In this document: positions 46,509 through 55,129 of the stretch, one piece after another
How positions within the stretch are numbered: position 1 is the stretch's first letter
Layout: each line of letters opens with the position of its first letter
Assembly: GCF_943193175.1 (NCBI RefSeq)
Contig: NZ_CALPDF010000006.1
Location: 62,001 to 126,000, forward strand
Source: Neobacillus muris
GTDB lineage: Bacteria > Bacillota > Bacilli > Bacillales > Cytobacillaceae
Reading direction: 5' to 3'
DNA: 64,000 nucleotides
Notes under the pieces: generated by a model
What the model saw: only the letters and a program-made list of their open reading frames with translations
What the model was told of the DNA's origin: nothing
The model's database searches: none
Position numbers and translations under genes: made by a program

Positions 46509-47282
46509 TTACTTCTCTTTTCCTGTTGCAGCTTCAGAATGTGACTTCTTTTTTTCGTTACGATAATGAACGATAAAGGTAGCAAGGAAAGCCAAAATTA
46601 AAATGCCAAAAAAGACGATGTGATCGACGTGAATCCCGAACACACTGGCAAACATTTTTACAGCAATGATTGCAATTAGAATAAATGCGGTATTCTCCAG
46701 TTCAGGTATTTTATCAATTAATACCAGGAACAGCTTGGCAACTGTACGCATCATGAGAATGCCCAGCAAGCCCCCTATTAGAAGAATCCAAACCTGTTCA
46801 GAAACCGCAAATGCCGCTAAAATACTATCGGCTGAGAAGGCAAGATCCATTAGCTCGACCGAGATAACGGTGCCCCAAAACACGCCAAATGTCCGAATCA
46901 GCCAGCCATCCTTCTTAATCCCCTCGCCATCCTCTTCTTTCTCTCCTAACCAAAAATGCTTAACTACAAGCCAAGCAAGGTATGCGGCCCCAAGCACCTT
47001 GATCCACCAGAATTTTATCAGCAGCATGCCAAGACCGATAAAGATAAATCGGAAAATATATGCGCCAAACAAACCATACGTCAGCGCTTTTTTTCGCTGG
47101 TCCAGCGGCAAATGTTTAACCATGACGGCCAGTACTAAGGCATTATCTGCGGATAGCAGCCCCTCCAGAATCACCAATGTGCCTATGTATCCCCAAGATA
47201 CAGGATCGGATAATACCTCCGCCCACATCCCCCAATCAAAGAATGATGCATATGTCTCCATCACTTGCTGCCATATCTCCAA
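46509..47282 (-). CDS. TerC family membrane protein (YkoY/YceF type, likely metal exporter)
   Basis: A 257-residue protein with about seven membrane spans. TerC signatures are VILEGLLSADNALVLAVMV near 38-56 and SVELMDLAFSADSILAAFAV near 138-157, whose Asp/Asn pairs line the cation path. B. subtilis YceF and YkoY are manganese efflux proteins for extracytoplasmic enzymes. Long, partly structured 5' region, but the yybP-ykoY Mn riboswitch is not recognisable. Charged C-terminal tail. Confidence 0.88.
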   Translation of the reverse strand: MEIWQQVMETYASFFDWGMWAEVLSDPVSWGYIGTLVILEGLLSADNALVLAVMVKHLPLDQRKKALTYGLFGAYIFRFIFIGLGMLLIKFWWIKVLGAAYLAWLVVKHFWLGEKEEDGEGIKKDGWLIRTFGVFWGTVISVELMDLAFSADSILAAFAVSEQVWILLIGGLLGILMMRTVAKLFLVLIDKIPELENTAFILIAIIAVKMFASVFGIHVDHIVFFGILILAFLATFIVHYRNEKKKSHSEAATGKEK

Positions 47283-47588
47283 GTCATTTCCCCCTTCAGC
47301 AAAAATAGTAATATATTCACCTATAAATAAAAGTCAAAACAGAGCCCCTAATACGTCTATTAAGTGTAGGTCCAAAAATGGCGCTTACTCAAAGTTTTGT
47401 TTTTCCTCAGTGGCCACTAAGGGAAATCATAAAATGAAACCGATTAGGCTGCATTTTATACTGTTACTACGCGGACCTGGATAAAAAGGTTTCAAAATGT
47501 TGATTTTTCCTTAAAAACCACAGGCGCTTTTTGAATAGGGGGGTATTTTTTTGCTACAATGGAATTATCTTAGGATGAGGTGAACGGG
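47283..47588. other. Leader region between terC and SRAP genes, with inverted repeats
   Basis: Contains a nearly perfect palindrome CCTCAGTGG/CCACTAAGG (47406-47423), ATAAAATG / CATTTTAT arms (about 47430-47458) and AGGTCC (47368-47373) / GGACCT (47473-47478) that could close them into one domain on the terC transcript. Not a known riboswitch class as read; the regulatory role is unproven. Confidence 0.4.
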
Positions 47589-48266
47589 ATGTGCGGACGA
47601 TTTACATTAACTGCAACGGTGGATGAACTTATTGATCGGTTTGACATACAAGCTTTTCTGGATGAAGAGAAGTATCTTCCAAGCTACAATATTGCCCCAT
47701 CTCAGTCCGTATTAGCCATCATAAACGACGGCCAGTCAAACCGAATGGGATTTTTAAAATGGGGGCTGATTCCCTCTTGGGCAAAAGCCCCTGCTATTGG
47801 GAACAAACTGACCAATGCCAGAGCAGAGACCTTGGCAGAAAAACCAAGTTTCCAACAAGCCTATCGAAAAAAGAGATGTTTAATCATTGCCGATAGCTTC
47901 TATGAATGGAAGCGGTATGCTGACAAAACAAAAACGCCCATGCGAATTAAACTGAAATCGGGAGAATTATTCGGCATGGCAGGATTATGGGAGCATTGGA
48001 AATCTCCCAGTGGCGAATCCATTTTTTCCTGTTCAGTTGTAACAACTTCCCCAAATGAGTTAATGGCGGAAATTCATGACCGGATGCCTGTTATTTTAAA
48101 ACCTGAAGATGAAAATACCTGGTTAAATCCTGCGATAAATGATATCGACATTTTACAAAAGTTGTTAGTTCCATTAGACCCAGCTCTAATGGAAGCATAT
48201 GAAGTCTCTCCTTTGGTGAACTCTCCCAAAAACAATTCTATTGAACTAATCCAAAAAATGGGTTAA
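47589..48266 (+). CDS. SRAP-domain DNA-protein crosslink sensor (YedK/HMCES-like)
   Basis: A 225-residue SOS response-associated peptidase family protein. After Met removal, Cys2 of MCGRFTLT forms the thiazolidine link to abasic sites in single-stranded DNA. Other conserved residues are N in NARAETLAEKPSF near 77, E in DSFYEWKR near 104-111 and H in EIHDRMPVIL near 164. Start at 47589 is fixed by Cys2; the ATG 9 nt upstream is not at the right place. Monocistronic. Confidence 0.95.
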   Translation: MCGRFTLTATVDELIDRFDIQAFLDEEKYLPSYNIAPSQSVLAIINDGQSNRMGFLKWGLIPSWAKAPAIGNKLTNARAETLAEKPSFQQAYRKKRCLIIADSFYEWKRYADKTKTPMRIKLKSGELFGMAGLWEHWKSPSGESIFSCSVVTTSPNELMAEIHDRMPVILKPEDENTWLNPAINDIDILQKLLVPLDPALMEAYEVSPLVNSPKNNSIELIQKMG

Positions 48267-48357
48267 ACCTATTTTTTGGAAACGGGACAAGTTTACTACA
48301 TGTTTGAACAAGCCCCAACATAGATTGTAGTAACCCATTTAGTTTTTCCTTCTTTTT

Positions 48358-48388
48358 GAAAGTGGCTAAAAGCCGCTTTCTTTTTTTG
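48358..48388 (+). terminator. Terminator after the SRAP gene
   Basis: Stem GAAAGTGGCT / AGCCGCTTTC, 3-nt loop, T7 tail. Confidence 0.85.
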
Positions 48389-48432
48389 ATTGATCTCCCT
48401 CCTTCGTTTCTTATTTTTACATAAGACCAAAA

Positions 48433-48456
48433 AGAGCTGATGGAAACACCAGCTCT
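48433..48456 (-). terminator. Terminator after the 48488-48973 GNAT gene
   Basis: Stem AGAGCTGGT / ATCAGCTCT-type with T-rich tail on the minus strand (TTTTTGG). Confidence 0.65.
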
Positions 48457-48487
48457 AAAAACCTTTGACTATAAGGTATTTTTAAAC

Positions 48488-48973
48488 TTACAAATTCATA
48501 TGGTATACGAACATTTCCCCTTTTGTTCCCATTACTCTCAGGCCCCTGTCCTCAAACCCTGATTTTTTATACACATGCTGAGCTAATGTATTTTTTACAT
48601 TGACGCACAAGATTACTTCAGTTTTATCTGGGAATTGGGTTCTAACAAAGGCTGGCAGCATTTTCAATGACTGCTGGGCGATTCCTTTTCCCTGAAACGA
48701 AGGATTAACCGAATAAGCTCTTAATAATAAAGCTTTCTTATTATTATAGTAGTCTTTTACTCCTCCCGATTCATGCAGTACGAAGAAACCAGCAAGTGAA
48801 TGATCAGAGAGGATCATAACAGGAAACCGCTCATCATCCTCGTCACATGCAGCTAATGCATCTAAAGGTTTTGCTGAAAATTGAGCTTGATCCTCCGGCA
48901 AAATATAATTTTCCATCTGCTGTTTATAGGCCGGGCAATAAAACTCCAAACGGATTGGATCAAGAACATTCAT
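48488..48973 (-). CDS. GNAT family N-acetyltransferase
   Basis: A 161-residue acetyltransferase with VNPSFQGKGIAQQSLKML near residue 88-105 (acetyl-CoA loop) and HVYKKSGFEDRGLRVM toward the C-terminus. Start at ATG 48973, preceded by GGTGGCGGAGCT; a longer frame upstream is less likely. Substrate unknown. Confidence 0.82.
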   Translation of the reverse strand: MNVLDPIRLEFYCPAYKQQMENYILPEDQAQFSAKPLDALAACDEDDERFPVMILSDHSLAGFFVLHESGGVKDYYNNKKALLLRAYSVNPSFQGKGIAQQSLKMLPAFVRTQFPDKTEVILCVNVKNTLAQHVYKKSGFEDRGLRVMGTKGEMFVYHMNL

Positions 48974-49109
48974 AGCTCCGCCACCTTTATCTGTGAATTT
49001 CAACATCTTCTGGGTTTTAATTGATTGAATTTTCTATTAATGTAGTCTGACAGTCTTTAACATAGCCATTTCTCCAGCCATCCTTTTTCTCCAAACGCAC
49101 CAGGAATAT

Positions 49110-49565
49110 TTATAAAGAAAAATAATAAAAGTAGTGGTTTTCTTTTTTAAATCCCATTTTTTCATATAGACTTTGGGCTGGATGATTGTCTTCTGCCGTT
49201 TCAAGCAAAATTCCTTTGGCATCATGTTCTTTGGCAAATTCGATCGACTGTTTGATTAATTTCTCCCCCAATTTTTTACCTCGTGCGTGTTTTTTTACAT
49301 AAAGGTCATTTAAAATCCACGAACGCTGCATGTTGACGGATGAAAAGGATGGATACAGTTGAACGAACCCTACCGCTTCATTCTCATCAAAAGCAGCAAA
49401 AATGACCGATTCTTTGTTCAAGATCCGCTGTTTTAAAAACTCTTTGGCACCTGCTGTGTCAGACTCTTGCTTATAAAACTGTCTGTATAAATCAAAAAGT
49501 TCTGTTATTTGGTCCAAATCATGAAGAGTTGCTTTTTTAATAGTCAATGAAGAGTCCTCCTGCAA
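49110..49565 (-). CDS. GNAT family N-acetyltransferase
   Basis: A 151-residue acetyltransferase with WILNDLYVKKHARGKKLGEKL near residue 81-101 and LYEKMGFKKENHYFYYF at the end. Basic catalytic loop K-H-ARGKKLG is the acetyl-CoA site. Ribosome binding site GGAGGACTCTTC. Substrate unknown; unrelated to the neighbouring GNAT gene beyond the fold. Confidence 0.85.
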   Translation of the reverse strand: MQEDSSLTIKKATLHDLDQITELFDLYRQFYKQESDTAGAKEFLKQRILNKESVIFAAFDENEAVGFVQLYPSFSSVNMQRSWILNDLYVKKHARGKKLGEKLIKQSIEFAKEHDAKGILLETAEDNHPAQSLYEKMGFKKENHYFYYFSL

Positions 49566-49774
49566 AAAAGTTTAAATGATAGTTTACGACTAGTATTGAT
49601 GCTGATTTAACAATAAATAGTCTGGATATTTCAATATTTCGACATAAACTGTAAAATTCCTTGTCAATCATCAATCAAAATCCAATCTAAATATAGGCAT
49701 ATATTCTTGAAGGAAACATAGTTATTTTGTATAATTATAGAAAACTAAGCAAAAATTTATAAACATGCCATTTA

Positions 49775-49851
49775 CGGGAAGTAGCTCAGTTTGGTAGAGC
49801 ACCAGTATGGGGTACTGGGGGTCGCAGGTTCGATTCCTGTCTTTCCGACCA
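49775..49851 (+). tRNA. tRNA-Pro (anticodon GGG)
   Basis: A 77-nt cloverleaf with encoded CCA. Acceptor CGGGAAG / CTTTCCG (one G-U), D arm GCTC..GAGC, anticodon stem CCAGT / ACTGG with loop ATGGGGT (anticodon GGG), T arm GCAGG-TTCGATT-CCTGT. C1-G72 and A73 are the proline identity elements. It stands alone and is followed by a hairpin terminator. Confidence 0.95.
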
Positions 49852-49867
49852 CAACAACATCATTACA

Positions 49868-49890
49868 GCCCATCTAAAACCTAGATGGGC
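49868..49890 (+). terminator. Terminator after tRNA-Pro
   Basis: Stem GCCCATCTA / TAGATGGGC, 5-nt loop, then CTTTTG. Confidence 0.8.
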
Positions 49891-49948
49891 CTTTTGAGAT
49901 TTTCCCAATTTAACGCTATAAAGTGCCGGGGGACTGTCCCCCAGCTGT

Positions 49949-50497
49949 TTAACGTTGTACAGTATGGAAGGACAGTTCCGCTTTTGCCATGACTTTGATG
50001 TCATTGGCGATTGTTTTTACGGTGCTTAAATTATGGTTATGATGTTGGAGGATGAGTTCTGCTGGGATGGCTCCATCTGCTGTTGTATGAGCGTCTGCAA
50101 TTAGGATGACATCGTAGCCCAGGGTTACTGCTCTGCGGCATGTTGTGTCGACGCAGTACTCGGTTCTGACACCTCCAACTACTAAATCAGTAATCCCAAG
50201 TGATGTTAATTCCTGATGCAGCGGAGTTTCAAAGAAGGAATCCGTACTTTGTTTATGTATGACATAGTCACCATCTCTTGGTTCAATTCCTTCCGCAAAT
50301 TGCCAAAAGGGTGTCCCTCTTTCCAAAAAACCTCCTGACTGCTCTTCGTGCTGAATGTAAAAAATCGGGATCTGCTCCTCTTCGGCTTTCCTTATCAAAC
50401 TTTGAATGACCGTTAACGTTTCCTCCCTCTTATACACGCCATAAATCGGTCCCACCTGTAAATCAATCAGCAATAATGCTGCCTTTTTTTGATTCAT
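49949..50497 (-). CDS. Cysteine hydrolase, isochorismatase family
   Basis: A 182-residue alpha/beta hydrolase of the isochorismatase/nicotinamidase group. Catalytic Asp in ALLLIDLQVG near residue 6-15, Lys in VIHKQSTDSFFETPL near 81-95, and Cys in VVGGVRTEYCVDTTCRRAV near 107-125. Start at 50497 with AGGAG upstream; the GTG 9 nt earlier is in the ribosome binding site. Substrate not defined (isochorismate, nicotinamide, N-carbamoyl compounds are all possible). Confidence 0.88.
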   Translation of the reverse strand: MNQKKAALLLIDLQVGPIYGVYKREETLTVIQSLIRKAEEEQIPIFYIQHEEQSGGFLERGTPFWQFAEGIEPRDGDYVIHKQSTDSFFETPLHQELTSLGITDLVVGGVRTEYCVDTTCRRAVTLGYDVILIADAHTTADGAIPAELILQHHNHNLSTVKTIANDIKVMAKAELSFHTVQR

Positions 50498-50550
50498 TTC
50501 CTCCACTCCTATCCATAGAATTATAGTATTTAAGACATGATTCCTCTTTA

Positions 50551-50712
50551 ATGGGATCTTTTGATCATATCAATCGCCATAGAACAAATTGGAATCAGGC
50601 GGCCTTTAAGAAAATTGACGAACAGTTCTTCCAAAAGGTTACCGAAAAGAAGGAATACTTTATCAAACAATCCCATAACATAGAATATATGTTCGCTAGA
50701 AGGAGGCGGTAA
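50551..50712 (+). CDS. Small hypothetical protein upstream of 50714-51115
   Basis: A 53-residue ORF beginning MGSFDHINRHRTNWNQAAFK and ending NIEYMFARRRR, one base before the start of the next gene, so the two could be coupled. The composition looks protein-like (charged, aromatic), but no Shine-Dalgarno site precedes the ATG. Real but unproven. Confidence 0.4.
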   Translation: MGSFDHINRHRTNWNQAAFKKIDEQFFQKVTEKKEYFIKQSHNIEYMFARRRR

Positions 50713-50713
50713 T

Positions 50714-51115
50714 ATGAAGCACGATCAGGAGATCATCACTGGGGATATGCTTGTTAAGTATTATGAGTTAAATAAGAAGAAAAAAGAAATTGAACTCGAA
50801 ATGGATGGACTCAAAAATGCGTTTCAAAATTATTTTAATAATTTAGTAGGAACGAAGCAAAAAGGCGAAATTACCATTAGCGGTTTCAAACTTCAAAGGC
50901 AAATTAGGAAAACAGAAAAATATAACGAAGAAGAAACCGTGAAAAAGCTAGAGGAACTCCAAATGAATGACTTGATCCAAGTTGTCAAAAAGCCAGATGA
51001 TCAAAAAATAAAAGCGGCTCTCAGTCTGGGACTGCTCAGTCCCAAACATCTAGAAAATTGCATTGTGACAACCATCTCCCCTGCTATCTCCGTTAAACCT
51101 GTAACCCCAAGATAA
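50714..51115 (+). CDS. Hypothetical protein with N-terminal coiled coil
   Basis: A 133-residue soluble protein. Residues 10-40 are helical and charged (LVKYYELNKKKKEIELEMDG), the middle has a KGEITISGFKLQRQIRKTEK beta-like part, and the end is Pro/Val-rich. The pattern of a short helix then an oligonucleotide-like small domain recalls phage or plasmid accessory proteins, but no family was recognised. Strong AGAAGGAGGCGG ribosome binding site inside the end of the upstream ORF. Confidence 0.65.
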   Translation: MKHDQEIITGDMLVKYYELNKKKKEIELEMDGLKNAFQNYFNNLVGTKQKGEITISGFKLQRQIRKTEKYNEEETVKKLEELQMNDLIQVVKKPDDQKIKAALSLGLLSPKHLENCIVTTISPAISVKPVTPR

Positions 51116-51252
51116 TCTGCCGCTCCTCAGGATGCGGTTTTTTTATTAAAATAAATCGAACTGCTGCAAAATAACAAAGGATTTCCTCAAACCCTATAGA
51201 ATTACATATATGATTATGCCTATACAACACTAAATAGAGAGGAGATAGAAAC

Positions 51253-52152
51253 ATGGCCAGTCAAGAAAGTATCTTGATAAAACAATTATTAAAGGCATCC
51301 ATGAATAGAAATGCTACATCTGCCATGGACATTGCTGCAGCCCGCCAAGGGTTGGAAGCATTATCAGGATTAAATCCTGTAGCCAATGACATTAAAGTCG
51401 AAAAATTTTTATTTAAAGGCCTGTCGGCAGAATGGATTATAGCCCCAAATGCCGCAAATGACCGGGTTTTTTTATATTTGCATGGCGGAGCATACATAAT
51501 GGGCAGCTGTAATACCCATCGGTATTTGGCTTCCAAATTATCTGCTGCCACCGGCGCAAGGATGTTAGTTCCAGAATACCGTCTTGCTCCGGAACATCCA
51601 TATCCGGCAGCCCTTGAAGACGCTGTTACCGTGTACCGCTGGCTGCTATCCACTGGTTTTTCCCCCGAAAAAATAATACTCGGCGGCGATTCCGCTGGAG
51701 GCGGTTTAACGGTTTCGACGCTTCTTACCCTTAAAGAGGAGCGGGAGGCTTTGCCTGCCTTGGCTGTTCTCTTATCCCCGTGGACGGATTTAGCCGGAAC
51801 AGGTGAATCAATGGAAACACGCGCAGCCGCCGATCCCTGGTTAACACCCGAGCAAACCCGTTCGGCACCAGCTTTGTACATTCAGGATCTAGACCCGAAA
51901 AACCCTATTGTATCCCCTATTTATGCTGATTTAAGCGGCTTGCCGCCCATGCTGGTCCACGTCGGAAATGATGAAATTCTTCTCAGTGATTCAGTCCGTC
52001 TCGTCGACAGGGTCCGGGCTGCTGGCGGTGAGGCATCCTTAAAAGTCTGGGATGATATGTGGCATGTGTTCCAATCCTTCGCCATTCCGGAAGGACAGAA
52101 GTCCATCGATGAAATTGGCAAATTTGTCCGAGGAAAGCTGGAAGCAAAATGA
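51253..52152 (+). CDS. Alpha/beta hydrolase esterase (hormone-sensitive-lipase family)
   Basis: A 299-residue esterase/lipase. Oxyanion motif YLHGGAYIMGS near residue 75-85, nucleophile GGDSAGGGL near 145 (Ser148), Asp in LVHVGNDEILLSD near 240-245 and His in WHVFQSF near 271. Overlaps the next GNAT gene by 4 nt. Natural substrate unknown. Confidence 0.92.
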   Translation: MASQESILIKQLLKASMNRNATSAMDIAAARQGLEALSGLNPVANDIKVEKFLFKGLSAEWIIAPNAANDRVFLYLHGGAYIMGSCNTHRYLASKLSAATGARMLVPEYRLAPEHPYPAALEDAVTVYRWLLSTGFSPEKIILGGDSAGGGLTVSTLLTLKEEREALPALAVLLSPWTDLAGTGESMETRAAADPWLTPEQTRSAPALYIQDLDPKNPIVSPIYADLSGLPPMLVHVGNDEILLSDSVRLVDRVRAAGGEASLKVWDDMWHVFQSFAIPEGQKSIDEIGKFVRGKLEAK

Positions 52153-52649
52153 TTATTCGAAAAATAAGAGTTTCCGATGCAGGGGAGTACCTAGAATTAT
52201 GCAAAAAATTAGATACGGAAACAAAGTTTATGTTATTGGAGCCTGGTGAACGCAAAACAACAGTTGAGCAGCAAACACAAAGAATTAAGGATATTTTGGA
52301 ACAAGATTGGTCTGTCCTCTTCGTATGTGAAACAAATGGAAAACTAGTCGGTTATCTCCTTGCCATTCGTGACCGTCATAAAAGGGCATTGCACAGTGCC
52401 TATATTGTGATTGGAATTCTCCAAGACTACACAGGGAAAGGGATTGGCAGCCAACTATTTGCTGAGTTAGAAGCATGGGCTCAAGCCAGACAAGTTCACA
52501 GGCTAGAACTTACTGTTATGTGCCATAATGAAGCCGCTGTAGTTCTTTATAAAAAAATAGGCTTTGAAATAGAAGGAGTGAAACGGCACTCTTTATTCAT
52601 TGATGACCAGTTAATTGACGAGTACTACATGGGCAAATTGCTTTCATAA
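52149..52649 (+). CDS. GNAT family N-acetyltransferase
   Basis: A 166-residue acetyltransferase with GILQDYTGKGIGSQLFAELE near residue 92-111 and AAVVLYKKIGFEIEGVKRHS near 129-148, the latter also seen in RimJ/YjcK-like proteins. Translationally coupled to the esterase (ATGA overlap), so the two probably act on related metabolites. Confidence 0.88.
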   Translation: MIIRKIRVSDAGEYLELCKKLDTETKFMLLEPGERKTTVEQQTQRIKDILEQDWSVLFVCETNGKLVGYLLAIRDRHKRALHSAYIVIGILQDYTGKGIGSQLFAELEAWAQARQVHRLELTVMCHNEAAVVLYKKIGFEIEGVKRHSLFIDDQLIDEYYMGKLLS

Positions 52650-52660
52650 CTTAATTAAAT

Positions 52661-52691
52661 AAGGCACTAGGTTAAAAACCTAATGCCTTTT
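52661..52691 (+). terminator. Terminator between the GNAT gene and the MocR gene
   Basis: Stem AAGGCACTAGGTT / AACCTAATGCCTT with T4; the two genes converge. Confidence 0.8.
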
Positions 52692-52692
52692 G

Positions 52693-54090
52693 CTAAATTA
52701 CCCATGCTTTCTTTAAAAGTTCTATTCCATCTTCCAGTTCCCGTTCGGATAAACCGCCAAAACCAATAACTACCTTTGGGTATGGATCTTCCCGAGGTGT
52801 GGCAAAATAGATCGACAATGGGTATACTTTAACTCCCACTCGTTTTGCAGACTGAATCAACTGATCCTCAGACATGTTGTTTTTTACTGATAAAACAAGA
52901 TGCAGACCTGATTTTTCACCGATTACCTCCACCTGATCCCCTAATAAACGATCAATAGCAGCCAATAGTGACTTATGTTTTTTACGGTAAAGTGTTCTCA
53001 TTTTATTTATATGACTTTGCCAATATCCCTCGTTCATAAACCGAAATAACGTTTCTTGATGAAGGCGGGATACAGTCTGCTTATAAATGGCAAATCCATC
53101 CTGATAAGTTTGGATCAGTTTAGCCGGCAAGACCAAATAGCTGATTCGGATGGACGGAATTAAAGATTTAGAAAAAGTCCCGAGATAAACGACCCTGCCC
53201 AATGTATCAAGTGCCTGCAAAGAAGGAATTGGTTTTCCTTTATAACGGTACTCTCCATCATAATCATCCTCAATAATATACCCGTCCTTTATCTCGGCCC
53301 ATTTCAAGAGTTCCATTCTCCGTACAATCGGCATGACCATTCCCATAGGGAATTGATGGGATGGAGTTACATAGGCAACTGTTGCAGGACTCTCTTTGAG
53401 CGCACCCATTTCCATCCCTGCTTCATCCAATGGAATGGGGACAGTTGGCACGCCATGGTGGTGTAATACGGTCCGGACCCGATGATACCCTGGCTCTTCT
53501 AATCCATACACATGTTCTTTGCCAATTAATAAAACTAATAGGTTCATGAGAACCTGCGTTCCTGCCCCGATAATAATTTGTTCCGCCGTGCATCTGACTC
53601 CTCTCGAAGCAAATAGATAGTTAGCTATTTCTTCACGAAGATTCCATTCTCCCTGAGGATCTCCATTATAAAAGACCGATGCTTGATCCTCATAAAGGGA
53701 TTGAATGGTTAACTTCCTCCATGCCGTATAGGGAAACTGGGTTAAATCTACCCTGCCAGAATTAAAATCTATTTTTAGATCGCACTTTTTAATACTGGCA
53801 CTTTCTGTTTTGAAGTTACCAGGCTCCATTTGGAAAAATTCTTCTAATGCGGCCACAAATAGTCCTTTGCGGGGCCTGCTTTCAACAAAACCCTCGGCAT
53901 TCAATTGATCGTATGCGGCCTGGATGGTGTTTAAGCTTAACTTTAGGTAATTCGCTAAATGCCGCTTTGATGGCAATTTTTCCTGCGGCTTTATTCTCCC
54001 CAGAAGTATTTCTGATTTTAAATAATTCGTCAGTTGCATATACAATGGAGTCCTGCTGGAAGGATCCAAATTTGGAGTAATCTCGATCAT
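52693..54090 (-). CDS. MocR/PdxR-family transcription regulator (GntR-aminotransferase fusion)
   Basis: A 465-residue regulator: N-terminal GntR winged helix (residues 14-80, with KLPSKRHLANYLKLSLNTIQ) fused to an inactive-type class I aminotransferase domain. PLP-site segments include DYDGEYRYKGKPIPSLQ near 278 and FSKSLIPSIRISYLVLP near 308 (Lys310). Members sense PLP or amino acids. No pdxST nearby, so the regulon is unknown. Confidence 0.9.
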   Translation of the reverse strand: MIEITPNLDPSSRTPLYMQLTNYLKSEILLGRIKPQEKLPSKRHLANYLKLSLNTIQAAYDQLNAEGFVESRPRKGLFVAALEEFFQMEPGNFKTESASIKKCDLKIDFNSGRVDLTQFPYTAWRKLTIQSLYEDQASVFYNGDPQGEWNLREEIANYLFASRGVRCTAEQIIIGAGTQVLMNLLVLLIGKEHVYGLEEPGYHRVRTVLHHHGVPTVPIPLDEAGMEMGALKESPATVAYVTPSHQFPMGMVMPIVRRMELLKWAEIKDGYIIEDDYDGEYRYKGKPIPSLQALDTLGRVVYLGTFSKSLIPSIRISYLVLPAKLIQTYQDGFAIYKQTVSRLHQETLFRFMNEGYWQSHINKMRTLYRKKHKSLLAAIDRLLGDQVEVIGEKSGLHLVLSVKNNMSEDQLIQSAKRVGVKVYPLSIYFATPREDPYPKVVIGFGGLSERELEDGIELLKKAWVI

Positions 54091-54239
54091 TCATTTTCCC
54101 CACTTTAGTTAGCACCATTAATGGAACTAATTTTATACTTTTGATTATACTAGCCATAGGATTCAATTGAGCTATCAGGAATTTTCCTAAAAATAAATTG
54201 CAATCGAAAATAATTGCCTTCTGCCATGCCTCTATGAAT

Positions 54240-54752
54240 TTAGTTATGGCTAGCTATTTCATCTTCCATGTGAGCGGCATCTTCCCAGTCCTTGCATACA
54301 TCAATCCATCGCTTAGCAAAGGAATATTCTTCAATTTCCTGGCAGGTTAATTCAATAGCGGAATTATTGCTCCCGCAAGCTGGAAATAGAGTCTGAAACC
54401 GTTTCATTGACACATCCAAATAAACATCGAGGGTGTTTTTTAGACCAAACGGACATACACCACCAATTAGATGGCCGGTCTGTTCGAAGACTTCTTCTGG
54501 TGACAGCATCCGTGCCTTAAATCCAAATGTCTGCCGAAATTTCTTATTATCAATTTTGGCATCACCTGCTGCAACAATTAATATCGCCTTATCATCTTCT
54601 CCCCTTAACGATAAGGTTTTAGCAATGCGGGCAGAAATGACGCCGATTGTTTCAGCTGCTTGATCCACCGTTGCACTTAAAGTATCAAATTGCATAATCT
54701 CTTTTTCCCGGCCCCATTGTTGAAAATGGACCTTTACGCTTTTCAAAGACAT
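54240..54752 (-). CDS. YbaK/EbsC family aminoacyl-tRNA deacylase-like protein
   Basis: A 170-residue protein with the YbaK/prolyl-tRNA-editing fold: RIAKTLSLRG, AAGDAKIDNKKFRQTFG, GHLIGGVCPFGL and VDVCKDW near the end. YbaK-like enzymes hydrolyse Cys-tRNA(Pro) or related mischarged tRNAs. Start at 54752 (GGAAGG upstream); 21-36 codons longer frames lack a site. Confidence 0.88.
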   Translation of the reverse strand: MSLKSVKVHFQQWGREKEIMQFDTLSATVDQAAETIGVISARIAKTLSLRGEDDKAILIVAAGDAKIDNKKFRQTFGFKARMLSPEEVFEQTGHLIGGVCPFGLKNTLDVYLDVSMKRFQTLFPACGSNNSAIELTCQEIEEYSFAKRWIDVCKDWEDAAHMEDEIASHN

Positions 54753-54816
54753 AGTCCTCATCCTTCCTCTGTCATATTTATCAAGTATAATATCAATTGT
54801 AATTATACAGCAAAAA

Positions 54817-54841
54817 GGAGTTTCGGTTTCCCGAAACCCCC
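54817..54841 (-). terminator. Terminator after HesB-like selenoprotein 2
   Basis: Stem GTTTCGG / CCGAAAC with TTTC loop and T5 tail on the minus strand, 10 nt past the stop. Confidence 0.75.
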
Positions 54842-54850
54842 TTCTATCAC

Positions 54851-55129
54851 TTAGCAGCAATCACTATCATTTCCCAGTAATACGAGGCCTTGACCGTCCT
54901 GGTCAAAATCCAGCACAAGACCCTCAACATAAAATTCGATGTCAGGTTCAATTGCTACTTGAATCTCATTAATCGTTACTACTATATCATTTTTAGCCGG
55001 CTCTTCCAGAGCCAGTCCTAACTCTGGCTCACTTCAGCCATAGCCTGCAAAATAGACACGAACGTTTTTAGCTTCGCTGTTATTGAACAATTGCTTCAAT
55101 ACATCACGAGCTAGATCTGTGATTTGCAT
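54851..55129 (-). CDS. HesB-like selenoprotein (in-frame UGA at codon 32, SECIS hairpin)
   Basis: A 92-residue frame open only with UGA at 55036-55034 as selenocysteine: MQITDLARDVLKQLFNNSEA, then VRVYFAGYG-U-SEPELGLALEE and NEIQVAIEPDIEFYVEGLVLD, ending GLVLLGNDSDCC. YFAGYGCxxPxLxLALEEPxxxD is the HesB-like family loop with Cys; U takes its place. The C-terminal DCC may be a second metal or redox site. After the UGA by 3 nt the RNA forms GAGCCAG-AGUUAGGA-CUGGCUC (55030-55009), a 7-bp stem with AGU at the loop start, an excellent SECIS candidate. HesB-like selenoproteins are known; a second copy in one genome is unusual. Own promoter region and terminator; no operon partner. Confidence 0.87.
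55009..55030 (-). promoter_or_regulatory. Candidate SECIS hairpin of HesB-like selenoprotein 2
   Basis: 7-bp perfect stem GAGCCAG/CUGGCUC, 8-nt loop AGUUAGGA, 3 nt after the UGA. It lies inside the coding sequence, as in bacteria. Confidence 0.75.

Noticed and set aside
47283-47588. yybP-ykoY manganese riboswitch
   Set aside because: The GGGGAGTAG-type core motif is absent.
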